Source: Burkholderia pyrrocinia (GTDB taxonomy: Bacteria; Pseudomonadota; Gammaproteobacteria; Burkholderiales; Burkholderiaceae). Taken from it: a DNA stretch of 64,000 nt. Position 1 is the stretch's first letter, and each line of letters opens with the position of its first letter. The notes under the pieces are model-generated. The model saw nothing but the letters and a program-made list of their open reading frames with translations, searched no databases and had not been told where the DNA came from. The stretch lies in assembly GCF_022809715.1 (NCBI RefSeq), contig NZ_CP094460.1:1-64000 (forward strand), in the 5' to 3' direction. Positions 26,239 through 33,947 of the stretch are shown here, in pieces. The position numbers were made by a program, and so were the translations under genes.

Positions 26239-26916
26239 TCATGTCAACTGGCTCCGCCGGGCGCGCGACGGCACGAGCCAGCCGGTCGCGAGCAGCACCA
26301 GCACGCAGGTGATCGACGTCACCAGCACGAGGAAGTTGGCCGTGTTGTCGTCGCCGGCCTGCACGGCCGCGTAGATCGCAACCGACAGCGTCTGCGTGCG
26401 GCCGGGCAGGTTGCCCGCGATCATCAGCGTCGCGCCGAATTCGCCGAGCGCGCGCGCGAACGCGAGCAGCGCACCCGCGAGGATCCCGCGCGTGGCGAGC
26501 GGCAGCGTCACGCGGAAGAACACCGCGGCTTCGCCGAGCCCGAGCGTGCGCGCGGCGCGCTCGAGATGCGGATCGACGCCCTCGAACGCGGCACGCGCCG
26601 ACTTCAGGATCAGCGGAAACGCGACCACCATCGATGCGATCACCGCGCCTTGCCACGTGAAGACGAGCTCGATGCCGAGCTTGTCGAGCCACGCGCCGAA
26701 CACGCCGCGCCGGCCGAGCAGCACGAGCAGGTAATAGCCGAGCACCGTCGGCGGCAGCACGAGCGGCAGCGTCAGCAGCGAATCGACGACGTCGCGCAGC
26801 GGCGAGCGCCAGCGCGCGAGCACGAACGCGGCCGCGACGCCGAGCACGATGTCGAGCGCGGTCGCCCAGCCGGCGACCTTCAGCGACAGCAGCAGCGGTA
26901 CCCAGGCGTCTTGCAT
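26239..26916 (-). CDS. modB: ModB, molybdate ABC transporter permease
   Basis: A 225-residue inner-membrane permease with about five helices, beginning MQDAWVPLLLSLKVAGWATAL. The ABC-coupling EAA motif is RAARTLGLGEAAVFFRVTLP, followed by GILAGALLAFARALGEFGAT, the family hallmark of molybdate/sulfate permeases. Segments LPLVLPPTVLGYYLLVLLGR and WQGAVIASMVVAFPL are also typical. It lies between modA (10 bases upstream) and modC. With ModA and ModC it forms the high-affinity molybdate importer. Confidence 0.94.
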   Translation of the reverse strand: MQDAWVPLLLSLKVAGWATALDIVLGVAAAFVLARWRSPLRDVVDSLLTLPLVLPPTVLGYYLLVLLGRRGVFGAWLDKLGIELVFTWQGAVIASMVVAFPLILKSARAAFEGVDPHLERAARTLGLGEAAVFFRVTLPLATRGILAGALLAFARALGEFGATLMIAGNLPGRTQTLSVAIYAAVQAGDDNTANFLVLVTSITCVLVLLATGWLVPSRARRSQLT

Positions 26917-26926
26917 CGCGATACGC

Positions 26927-27724
26927 TCACTTGCCCGCGGGCTTGAAGCCGAACGTCGACAGCACGGCCTGGCCCTGCGGCGACGAGACGAAGTCGACGA
27001 ACGACTGCGCCTGCGCGGCGTGGCGGCTGTCCTTGACCACGGCGATCGGATAGGTGATGGCCGTCTTCGTCGGCACCGTCAGCGCGACCTTCACGCGGCC
27101 GGGCATGATCGCGGCGTCGGTGCCGAACACGAAGCCCGCGTCGACCTCGCCGCGCGCGACGTAGTCGAGGCTCTGGCGCACGTTGGCGGCCAGCACGCCC
27201 TTCGCGCTGACGGCATCCCACACGCCGGCCGCGCGCAGCGCGCCTTCGGTGTAGCGGCCGACCGGCACCGATGCCGGGTCGCCGTACGCGATGCGCTTCA
27301 CGCCGGGCGCCGTCAGGTCGTTCAGCGACGTCGGCGCGGCCGCGTGGCTGTCCGCCGGAACGATCATCACGAGCGAGTTCGCGGCGAAATCGCGGCGCGT
27401 GCCGGGCACGATCACCTTTTCGTCGGCCGCGCGATCCATCGCCTTCTGGTCGGCCGACGCGAACACGTCGGCCGGCGCACCCTTGGCGATCTGCTGCATC
27501 AGCACGTCCGACGCGCCGAAGTTGAACAGCACCTTGGTATCGGGATGTTGCTTCTGGTACGCGTCGCCGACGGCCTTGAACGCGTTCGTCAGGCTGGCGG
27601 CTGCCGACACGACCAGTTCGTCGGCGGAAGCGGGCGCGCTGAACGCGACACCGGCGGCGGCAAGTGCGGCGATCGGCAGCAGGCGGAGCAGGGTGCGGCG
27701 AAGCGGACGGACGGTTGAGCGCAT
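26927..27724 (-). CDS. modA: ModA, periplasmic molybdate-binding protein
   Basis: A 265-residue periplasmic receptor of the molybdate importer. It has a signal peptide (about residues 1-34, ending AFSAPASA before DELVVSAAASLT). The oxyanion-binding family segments are SAAASLTNAFKAVGDAYQK, NFGASDVLMQQIAKGAPADV and FASADQKAMDRA, followed by TRRDFAANSLVMIVP. The C-terminal FVDFVSSPQGQAVLSTFGF is also characteristic. The start at MRSTVRPLRRTLL (27724) is preferred because upstream codons run into the operator. First gene of modABC, behind a ModE-type box, so it should be repressed when molybdate is plentiful. Confidence 0.94.
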   Translation of the reverse strand: MRSTVRPLRRTLLRLLPIAALAAAGVAFSAPASADELVVSAAASLTNAFKAVGDAYQKQHPDTKVLFNFGASDVLMQQIAKGAPADVFASADQKAMDRAADEKVIVPGTRRDFAANSLVMIVPADSHAAAPTSLNDLTAPGVKRIAYGDPASVPVGRYTEGALRAAGVWDAVSAKGVLAANVRQSLDYVARGEVDAGFVFGTDAAIMPGRVKVALTVPTKTAITYPIAVVKDSRHAAQAQSFVDFVSSPQGQAVLSTFGFKPAGK

Positions 27725-27757
27725 GGCGGATTCGTTGGAATGGGTGGAAACCGTAAT

Positions 27758-27781
27758 CGTAATATAGGGCGGGTTATAACG
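27758..27781 (-). promoter_or_regulatory. ModE-type operator before modA
   Basis: Read on the minus strand, this 24-base site begins CGTTATA and ends TATATTACG with a GC-rich centre of eight bases. It has the same length and half-site spacing as the known E. coli modA operator (CGTTATA...ACATAACG). It lies 34 bases before the modA start codon, where it would overlap the promoter. With modE 2.5 kb away, molybdate-dependent repression is the natural reading. Confidence 0.75.
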
Positions 27782-27860
27782 CTTGGCATACCGCTCATGC
27801 GACGGTGCGCATGAAATGGTCAGGTCTGAAGAATGGCGGGCGTGACGGCCGGGCGGCCCG

Positions 27861-28559
27861 TCACGCGTGCAGCGTGTGCGTCGACGATTCGGTGCGCTGC
27901 AGCGACGACGGTTGCGACGCGGGGCGGTAGTTCGGGTTGGCCTTCCAGCGCGCGCGGACGAACGGGCGCTCGTGGCCCGACAGCTCCAGCGCAACCTTCG
28001 TGACCCAGCGATGCGAAGGCACCGTGATGCCATGCAGCGCGACGGTGACGAGAGCGAGGCTCACGATGACCGCGGGCGCCGACCAGCGGTGCGGCACCGC
28101 GCGCCACGAGCCGGCGATGAACGCGAGCGCGGCGATCGCGCCGACGATGCAGCCGGTGATCGATTCGGACGGCGAATGCGCGTCGAGCGCGACGCGCGAC
28201 ACGCCGACCGCGATGCCGGCCGCGAGCCCGAGCGCGATGCCGGCGATCCGCACCGGCGTGCGCATGCGGATCAACATCAGGAAGATCGCGACCGGATAGA
28301 CCGACGTCGACAGCATCGCGTGGCCGCTGAAACCCGTGAAATCCCACGCACGGATGCCGATGCCCCAGCCTAGGAACGCGATCTTCGTGAGTGCGACCAC
28401 GCCGATCGCGGCTGCGAGCACGCCGAGCCACGCGGCCGCACGCTGCCACGAGTAGCCGAGCGCGAGCCAGACGGCGATCGTGATCGCGAGCGGCAAGGTC
28501 AGGCCGGCGCCGCCGAACGCGGTGATCATGATCCACAGGTGAGACGGCAGGTCGAACAT
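27861..28559 (-). CDS. PAP2-family membrane phosphatase
   Basis: A 232-residue integral membrane phosphatase of the PAP2 superfamily. The three-part signature is present with variations: a lysine in LTKIAFLGWGIGIRAWD, SGH in FTGFSGHAMLSTSV and SRxxxxxH in GVSRVALDAHSPSES. Five or six helices are predicted. The family dephosphorylates lipid phosphates such as undecaprenyl diphosphate or phosphatidic acid. The start at MFDLPSHLWIMITAF (28559) places the first helix at the N-terminus; the longer frame is not family-like. It is upstream of modA on the same strand, but a separate promoter and ModE box lie between them, so functional linkage to molybdate is unlikely. Confidence 0.84.
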   Translation of the reverse strand: MFDLPSHLWIMITAFGGAGLTLPLAITIAVWLALGYSWQRAAAWLGVLAAAIGVVALTKIAFLGWGIGIRAWDFTGFSGHAMLSTSVYPVAIFLMLIRMRTPVRIAGIALGLAAGIAVGVSRVALDAHSPSESITGCIVGAIAALAFIAGSWRAVPHRWSAPAVIVSLALVTVALHGITVPSHRWVTKVALELSGHERPFVRARWKANPNYRPASQPSSLQRTESSTHTLHA

Positions 28560-28817
28560 CGGGAAAGGACGAACGGAGGCGGGGAGGATGCTTAAATCAA
28601 CGCGCGAGCCGGGAAGAACGACTACAACGGATACAAGCGGCGAAGCCCCAGTATAGCGCCGCGTGCGCACGAGCCCCGTTTTTTGCGCCATCGGGAACTA
28701 ACCTCGCGCAGGAAAAATCCCAGAAACAATGTTATGGTGCGTTGCACAAAGTCGAACGATGCATCCGTTGCGGCGTCCTCATGGCGCCCCTATTTTTCCT
28801 GACTGCGAGCCCGATCG

Positions 28818-29927
28818 ATGACCAAAAGTCTGACCAAGGTATGGCTGGGCGGCATGAAACGCATGCTGTCTCCGGCCGCCAAACGCGCGGCGCGCGATGC
28901 GCAGCGCATCACTCGCGACGCACTCGAGGCCGCCGCCTCTCCCGCCGTATCCGAACTGTCCCCGCCGCGCGAATCGCGCGTGCGGCCGCGCGCGGCCGCG
29001 TGGGCTGCGGGCGAGTGGACGCGCGGCGAACATCCGATGGCGCCCGCGCTCGGGCGTCTCGTCCAGAATCTCGCGTATGGCCTCTACGTGCCGCCCGGCC
29101 GCCGGCGCGGCGCGATGCCGCTCGTCGTGATGCTGCACGGCTGCCAGCAGTCCGTCGACGAATTCGTGCAGGGCACGCGGATGAACCTGCTGGCCGACAA
29201 GCACGGTTTCGCGGTGCTGTATCCGGAACAGTCGCCGCGCGCGCACGCGCACGGCTGCTGGCACTGGTATGAAGACACCGACCGCGCGGGCCGCGGCGAG
29301 GCGAACGCGGTTGCGTCGCTGGTCGACGCGCTCGTCGACGAACGCGGTTTCGACGCGTCGCGCGTTTACGTCGCGGGGCTGTCGGCCGGCGCGGGCCTCG
29401 CGTCGCTTCTTGCACTGCACCATCCTGACCGCTTCGCGGCGGTCGCGATGCACTCGGGCCCCGCGCTCGGCGAGGCGAACTCCGGCATCACCGCGATGGA
29501 CGTGATGCGGCGCGGCGTGCGGCAGAACCCGGCCGCAGCCGTCGATGCGCTGGTCGACGCCAGCGGGTATCCGGGCATGCCGGCGCTGATCGTCCAGGGC
29601 GACGGCGACCACGTCGTCGCGCCGAAGAACGCCGACCAGCTGACGGTGCAGTTCATGCGGCTGAACGGGCTCGCCGACAGCCGCGGCGCGCTGCGCGGCG
29701 GCGAACGTGTCGAGACGCGCGGCGCGGGCGCACAGATCACCGATGTCTGCCGCGACGGCGAACCGGTCGTGCGGCTCTGCCATGTGAAAGGGCTCGATCA
29801 CGCGTGGGCCGGCGGCGACGAAGCCGTGCCGTTTCATGCGGCCGTCGGCCCCGATGCGAGCGCGATGATCTGGTCCTTTTTTGAAGCACATCGGCGCACT
29901 GTGGCGACCGAACGACGCATCGTCTGA
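28818..29927 (+). CDS. PHB depolymerase-family esterase
   Basis: A 369-residue alpha/beta hydrolase of the Esterase_PHB group. The nucleophile elbow is GLSAGAG with Ser189. The oxyanion region is LVVMLHGCQQSVDEFVQGTR, the segment before it is YGLYVPPGRRRGAMP, and the acid and histidine are expected in LIVQGDGDHVVAP and GLDHAWAGG. No Sec signal peptide is present; the N-terminus MTKSLTKVWLGGMKRML is basic, as in intracellular members common in Burkholderia. It may hydrolyse polyhydroxybutyrate oligomers or other esters. The stop lies 16 bases before a long palindrome that carries the promoter of the next gene. Confidence 0.86.
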   Translation: MTKSLTKVWLGGMKRMLSPAAKRAARDAQRITRDALEAAASPAVSELSPPRESRVRPRAAAWAAGEWTRGEHPMAPALGRLVQNLAYGLYVPPGRRRGAMPLVVMLHGCQQSVDEFVQGTRMNLLADKHGFAVLYPEQSPRAHAHGCWHWYEDTDRAGRGEANAVASLVDALVDERGFDASRVYVAGLSAGAGLASLLALHHPDRFAAVAMHSGPALGEANSGITAMDVMRRGVRQNPAAAVDALVDASGYPGMPALIVQGDGDHVVAPKNADQLTVQFMRLNGLADSRGALRGGERVETRGAGAQITDVCRDGEPVVRLCHVKGLDHAWAGGDEAVPFHAAVGPDASAMIWSFFEAHRRTVATERRIV

Positions 29928-29943
29928 TCGACGCTGGCCAAAG

Positions 29944-29981
29944 ACTAGGGTTTTCCCTATAATTCGGGAAAACCCTAGTCA
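29944..29981. promoter_or_regulatory. Palindromic promoter/operator before the DUF3563 gene
   Basis: Two perfect 15-base arms, GACTAGGGTTTTCCC (29944-29958) and GGGAAAACCCTAGTC (29967-29981), enclose an 8-base spacer that begins TATAAT (29959-29964), a perfect -10 box. TGGCCA at 29935-29940 is a possible -35 with an 18-base spacing. Each arm also contains a smaller dyad (GGG-N4-CCC), so the site may bind two regulator dimers over the -10. It could also fold as a hairpin in the transcript of the upstream esterase gene. Confidence 0.7.
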
Positions 29982-30008
29982 AAGAACCTTTGGATTGCGA
30001 GATCGAAC

Positions 30009-30185
30009 ATGTACCTGCTGAGCCACCTCTTCCTGATGCTGACCAAGAACGCTGAAACGGCCCGTAAAGAGCGCGCCGAGGCGTACCTGTCCGAAGCGAC
30101 CGACATCTACGATCTCGAATTCCGTATGCGCAAGATCGATCGCGAAGCGTCGATGAACCGCCCGTATTCGTTCGGCGCGCGCTAA
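30009..30185 (+). CDS. DUF3563 family small protein
   Basis: A 58-residue protein, MYLLSHLFLMLTKNAETARK and onward to NRPYSFGAR, matching the DUF3563 family of small Burkholderiales proteins. The N-terminus is hydrophobic, followed by a charged helix rich in Glu, Arg and Asp (YLSEATDIYDLEFRMRKIDR). Function unknown. The ATG at 30009 begins 27 bases after a perfect 15-base inverted repeat holding a TATAAT box, and the gene ends before a strong bidirectional terminator, so it is a single-gene unit under tight control. Too short for many gene finders. Confidence 0.85.
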   Translation: MYLLSHLFLMLTKNAETARKERAEAYLSEATDIYDLEFRMRKIDREASMNRPYSFGAR

Positions 30186-30231
30186 GCAGCGCAAGGCGGG
30201 CCAGCCGGCCCGCCGTTCCGGCGAGTCACGC

Positions 30232-30271
30232 AAAAGGGCGCGTGCGGCTTGATGCCGCACGCGCCCTTTTT
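30232..30271. terminator. Bidirectional terminator between DUF3563 gene and ohr
   Basis: AAAAGGGCGCGTGCGGC and GCCGCACGCGCCCTTTTT form a long near-perfect stem with a 5-base loop (TTGAT). A-run on the left and T-run on the right make it functional for both convergent genes. Confidence 0.9.
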
Positions 30272-30293
30272 GCATTCGTCGTCCTGCGTCGCG

Positions 30294-30713
30294 TCAGACG
30301 ACCGTCAGGCGCACCGGCACGTTGTTGCGCGTTGCGTTCGAATACGGGCACACGTGATGCGCCTTTTCGACCAGCGCCTGCGCGTCGGCCTTGTCGAGCC
30401 CCGGCAGCGACACGCGCAGCTCGATGTCGAGCCCGAAGCCGCCTGCGTCGTTCGGGCCGATGCCCACTTCCGCCGTCACCTGCGTATCGGCCGGCAGCGC
30501 CTGCTTGTTCTGGCCGGCGACGAATTTCATCGCGCTCAGGAAGCACGCCGAGTAACCTGCGGCAAACAGCTGTTCCGGATTCGTGCCTTCCGCACCCGTG
30601 CCGCCGAGTTCGCGCGGCGCGGCCAGCTTCACTTCCAGCTTGTTGTCGGCGGATACCGCGCGGCCGTCGCGGCCGCCCGTGCTCGTGGCGCTCGTCTTGT
30701 ACAGAATGTTCAT
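30294..30713 (-). CDS. ohr: Organic hydroperoxide resistance protein Ohr
   Basis: A 139-residue OsmC/Ohr protein, a thiol peroxidase that reduces organic hydroperoxides using lipoyl groups. Both redox cysteines are present: Cys57 in FAAGYSACFLSAMKF and Cys122 in HHVCPYSNATRNN. Other family segments are MNILYKTSATSTGGRDGRA and GTNPEQLFAAGYS. It starts at 30713 behind CAGGAGCTGCACG. The ohrR regulator gene lies directly upstream on the same strand. The 155-base gap between them holds an AT-rich promoter with repeated ATTTG elements, a likely OhrR site. Confidence 0.95.
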   Translation of the reverse strand: MNILYKTSATSTGGRDGRAVSADNKLEVKLAAPRELGGTGAEGTNPEQLFAAGYSACFLSAMKFVAGQNKQALPADTQVTAEVGIGPNDAGGFGLDIELRVSLPGLDKADAQALVEKAHHVCPYSNATRNNVPVRLTVV

Positions 30714-30868
30714 CGTGCAGCTCCTGTCGGGAAAGGGGGGGGAGGCGGCCCGGTCGAATGGAATGTCGCCGGCCACGGAGAAAATATAGAACACAAATCA
30801 TTAGTGTGCAAATGAAATTTTGAAGAAAAACCCGGCAGTACCGGGTCGGTAGGCCGGCGCTCGGTTCG

Positions 30869-31321
30869 TCAGCGTTCGTTGGCGGCCGACAGCGCGTCGC
30901 GCAACTGCTGGAGATCGGCGCGCAGCCTGATCAGGAACTCGGGCGTTTGTTGCATCGCGCAGAAGAGGTCGGCGGGCACGGAGCGCGCGCGGTTCTTCAG
31001 CGCCCGGCCTTCCGGCGTCACGCGCACGTTCACGACGCGTTCGTCGGCCGCGCTGCGCACGCGCTCGACGTAGCCGAGCGCTTCCAGCCGCTTGAGCAGC
31101 GGCGTGACCGTGGCCGGGTCGAGGTCGAGCCGCGCGGCGATGTCCTTTACCGCGATGTCGTCGCGCTCCCACAGCACGAGCATCGCGAGATATTGGGGAT
31201 AGGTCAGCGACAGCTTGTCGAGCAGCGGCTTGTACGCTTTCGTCATCGCGTGCGAAGTCGAGTAGAGCGCAAAGCACAGTTGCTCGTCGAGCGTCTGGGG
31301 CAGCGGGGGTGGGCGGTCCAT
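30869..31321 (-). CDS. ohrR: OhrR, MarR-family peroxide-sensing repressor
   Basis: A 150-residue MarR regulator. The peroxide-sensing cysteine is conserved at Cys16 in LDEQLCFALYSTSHAM. The DNA-binding part is VKDIAARLDLDPATVTPLL, then KRLEALGYVERVRSAADERV with the wing. YPQYLAMLVLWE precedes it. Oxidation of the cysteine releases the repressor from DNA, inducing ohr, which lies 155 bases downstream. The start is the ATG at 31321. Upstream is an AT-rich region with two palindromes that are candidate self-repression sites. Confidence 0.93.
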   Translation of the reverse strand: MDRPPPLPQTLDEQLCFALYSTSHAMTKAYKPLLDKLSLTYPQYLAMLVLWERDDIAVKDIAARLDLDPATVTPLLKRLEALGYVERVRSAADERVVNVRVTPEGRALKNRARSVPADLFCAMQQTPEFLIRLRADLQQLRDALSAANER

Positions 31322-31350
31322 GATTCGGGAGGCGCGGCGCACGCGCGAAC

Positions 31351-31381
31351 AATTTGTACGCAAATTATTTTGCGCGCAAAA
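31351..31381. promoter_or_regulatory. Palindromes upstream of ohrR, candidate OhrR operator
   Basis: AATTTG-TACG-CAAATT (31351-31366) is a dyad with a 4-base spacer, and TTTTGCGCGCAAAA (31368-31381) is a perfect 14-base palindrome. Both lie 30-60 bases before the ohrR start in an AT-rich island. A related ATTTG...ATTTGTG pattern occurs before ohr (about 30796-30822). Binding by OhrR is inferred. Confidence 0.5.
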
Positions 31382-31524
31382 GATCGGGTTGAACAGGGGC
31401 GCCCGGCCAGGGGCTCCCGGCGAAGGATGCGCGGAGGGGCGCAAGACAGGGAGGGCGCGCCGGAAGGCAACCCGGCGCGGGGAACAGCGTGGCGGCCGGC
31501 GACGCGCACCGGCCGGGGGGGGCT

Positions 31525-32334
31525 TCAGCGGCCCGACGTGGTCGTCGGCGCGCCCGGCTCCTGCACGCCGAAGCAGCCGCGATAGGTTGCGTAGAACGAG
31601 CAGTACAGCATCGTGACGATGATGATCGTCACCGGCATCATGATCGTCAGCGCATAACCACCGGCGCCGAGCGCCTGCAGCAGCAGCGACAGCACGAGCG
31701 ACGTGCCGAGCGCGACGCCGAACCACAGCACGCCGTACACGACGAACGCGCCGCGATTGCGCCAGCAGCTGACGATGCTGAAGAACAGCGCCTTCGCGGG
31801 CGGGACGTCATGCCATGCGACGAGCACCGGCGCGAACCAGAACAGCATCGCGATCGGCAGATACAGCAGCGTCGCGAACATCAGCGCGCCGAACGTGCCT
31901 TGCGCGGCGAGCGTTTCCGGCGTCGTGCTCGCTTCGTCGGCCGCGCCCATCATCACGTGGAACAGCGCGCCGCCGTCCACGAATGACGAAGCGGCGAACA
32001 CGAGCACCATCGACGCGACGTAGATCACGCCGAGCACGAGCAGCCGCTGGGTCGTGACGGTGCCGTACGAGCGGAAGCCGTCGATCAGGATCGTCGGCAT
32101 CACCGGCTTGCCGGCTACCGTGTCGCGGCACGCGGCCATGAAGCCGACCGCGATGCCGGGAATCAGCACCAGCGGCAGCGCCGAGCCGATCACGGGCACC
32201 ATCGACACCAGCGTGATCGCCAGCAGGTACGTGAAGAACAGCGTGATGAATGCGAGCGGGTTCCGGCGGAACAGCCAGACGCCTTGTCGGAACCAGACAT
32301 AGCCCGTTTTCGCGGGCACTTCGATCAGTTGCAT
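31525..32334 (-). CDS. BPSS1780-family membrane protein
   Basis: A 269-residue polytopic membrane protein of the BPSS1780 family, found mainly in Betaproteobacteria. About six helices are predicted, for instance [59 protein letters not shown] and [20 protein letters not shown]. The N-terminus [20 protein letters not shown] is family-typical. Function unknown. Its start overlaps the 3' end of the homoserine kinase gene by 10 bases, so the two are translationally coupled, an arrangement kept in relatives. Confidence 0.83.
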   Translation of the reverse strand: MQLIEVPAKTGYVWFRQGVWLFRRNPLAFITLFFTYLLAITLVSMVPVIGSALPLVLIPGIAVGFMAACRDTVAGKPVMPTILIDGFRSYGTVTTQRLLVLGVIYVASMVLVFAASSFVDGGALFHVMMGAADEASTTPETLAAQGTFGALMFATLLYLPIAMLFWFAPVLVAWHDVPPAKALFFSIVSCWRNRGAFVVYGVLWFGVALGTSLVLSLLLQALGAGGYALTIMMPVTIIIVTMLYCSFYATYRGCFGVQEPGAPTTTSGR

Positions 32335-33323
32335 GCGGTTTGGATCTCGGGAAGCGCGGGCGTATGCGCGATACGCTCACGCAGGATGCGTTCGAAATGA
32401 CCGGGGTCGTGCGGCTTGAGCATCTCGGCCGCGCGCGGCAGGTAGAAGTCGTACAGGCGCGACACCCAGAAGCGGTACGCGCCCGCGCGCAGCATGTCGC
32501 TCCAGTGGCGGCGTTCCTCGGCCGTGAACGGCCGCACGGTCTGGTACGCGCGCAGCAGCGCATCGGCGCGCGCGACGTCGAGCACGCCGGTCGCGAGGTC
32601 GACGCACCAGTCGTTGACGGTCACCGCGACGTCGAACAGCCACTTGTCGCAGCCGGCGAAATAGAAGTCGAAGAAGCCGCCGAGCCGCACGTCGTGGCCG
32701 GTGCCGGGCGCCGCGTGCGCGAACAGCACGTTGTCGCGGAACAGGTCGCAATGGCACGGCCCGGCCGGCAGCGCCGCGTAGTCGTCCGACGCGAAGAAGG
32801 CCGCCTGGTGCGCGAGCTCGCCTTCGAGCAGCGTGCGTTGCGCGTCCGTGATGAACGGCACGATCGCCGGCACGTTCTCCTGCCACCACGGCAGGCTGCG
32901 CAGGTTCGGCTGGTTGCGCGGGTAATCGCGCCCCGCGAGGTGCAGGCGCGCGAGCATCTGCCCGACCTCGATGCAGTGTTCGACCCCCGGCGCGAGTTCG
33001 GCCGCGCCGTCGAGCTTCGTGACGATCGCGGCCGGCTTGCCGTGCAGCTCGCCGAACAGCGCGCCGTCGTCGCGCGGAATCGGATCCGGCACCGGTACGC
33101 CGTGGCCGGCCAGGTGGCGCATCAGGTCGAGGTAGAACGGCAGTTGTTGCGCCGTCAGCTTTTCGAAGATCGTGAGGACGTATTCGCCGCGCGTCGTCGT
33201 CAGGAAGAAATTGCTGTTTTCGATACCGGACGGAATGCCGCGAAACGCAAGCACGTCGCCCAGTTCGTAGTGGCGCATCCATTGCGCGAGATCGGAGTCG
33301 GAAACAGCAGTGAAAACGGCCAT
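32325..33323 (-). CDS. thrB: Homoserine kinase (APH-fold ThrB)
   Basis: A 332-residue homoserine kinase of the aminoglycoside-phosphotransferase fold (ThrB type found in Pseudomonas and Burkholderia, not the GHMP type). It phosphorylates homoserine in threonine synthesis. Family sequence: [44 protein letters not shown], the catalytic loop [12 protein letters not shown] and the metal site [18 protein letters not shown], followed by VNDWCVD. The start at 33323 gives the expected N-terminus. A small secreted-protein gene lies upstream on the same strand and a membrane-protein gene overlaps its end. Length matches the family (about 330). Confidence 0.93.
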   Translation of the reverse strand: MAVFTAVSDSDLAQWMRHYELGDVLAFRGIPSGIENSNFFLTTTRGEYVLTIFEKLTAQQLPFYLDLMRHLAGHGVPVPDPIPRDDGALFGELHGKPAAIVTKLDGAAELAPGVEHCIEVGQMLARLHLAGRDYPRNQPNLRSLPWWQENVPAIVPFITDAQRTLLEGELAHQAAFFASDDYAALPAGPCHCDLFRDNVLFAHAAPGTGHDVRLGGFFDFYFAGCDKWLFDVAVTVNDWCVDLATGVLDVARADALLRAYQTVRPFTAEERRHWSDMLRAGAYRFWVSRLYDFYLPRAAEMLKPHDPGHFERILRERIAHTPALPEIQTACN

Positions 33324-33422
33324 GCGGGATGCGTCAGGTCAGGGTGTCGGCACGCGAGCGGCATGCGTCGCGACAGCAGGTGAAGGGAGGCGGTGCGCCG
33401 CGATCGACGCGGCGCGTCGGAA

Positions 33423-33818
33423 TCAGTAGCGCAGGTTCAGCGACGGCAGGCGCGTGATCGGGATGCCTGCGTCGTGCGGCTTCGGCGACGTGTCGGGCGT
33501 CGAGCTCATCTGGTAGCGCGTGCCGAAGTTCGACTTCACGTCGATCTCGACCGGCTTGCCGCGGTCGCGGTACTCGGTGACCTCGGTGCCGTTCTTGCTC
33601 TTTTCATGGAAGCTCGGCGTGCGTCGAATGTCGGCGAAGTCGACTTTCGACGTGACTTCGGCGCCAGGCCGGTTGATCTTGCGGAGATCGGGCAGGCCGG
33701 CGGCTTCGTTGGCCTCGGCCCGCGCCTGCGCGTCGGCGTCAGGCGTGGCGCCGGCGGCGTAAGCGACGCTGGCGGCGGCAAACGCGGCGGCAGCGGCGAC
33801 GAGAATGAGCGGCTTCAT
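33423..33818 (-). CDS. DUF2782 family secreted protein
   Basis: A 131-residue small protein with a signal peptide (MKPLILVAAAAAFAAASVAYA, cleavage near AYA-AGA). The mature part contains PDLRKINRPGAEVTSKVDFA and GTEVTEYRDRGKPVEIDV, then FGTRYQMSSTPD, matching the DUF2782 family, which often sits next to polA and thrB in Betaproteobacteria and pseudomonads. Predicted periplasmic; function unknown. It is transcribed in the direction of thrB, 99 bases upstream, and divergent from the AMP nucleosidase gene. Confidence 0.82.
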   Translation of the reverse strand: MKPLILVAAAAAFAAASVAYAAGATPDADAQARAEANEAAGLPDLRKINRPGAEVTSKVDFADIRRTPSFHEKSKNGTEVTEYRDRGKPVEIDVKSNFGTRYQMSSTPDTSPKPHDAGIPITRLPSLNLRY

Positions 33819-33947
33819 GATGAGTCTCCAGTGAACTCAATGATTTTAGCAAATACTGCGCATCATCCGGCCCTGGCGTGCGTATGGGCGGCCATGAGGA
33901 TGACCGGGTTCCGTGGTAATGTCGTTCGATCAGACGAGGTGATACAA

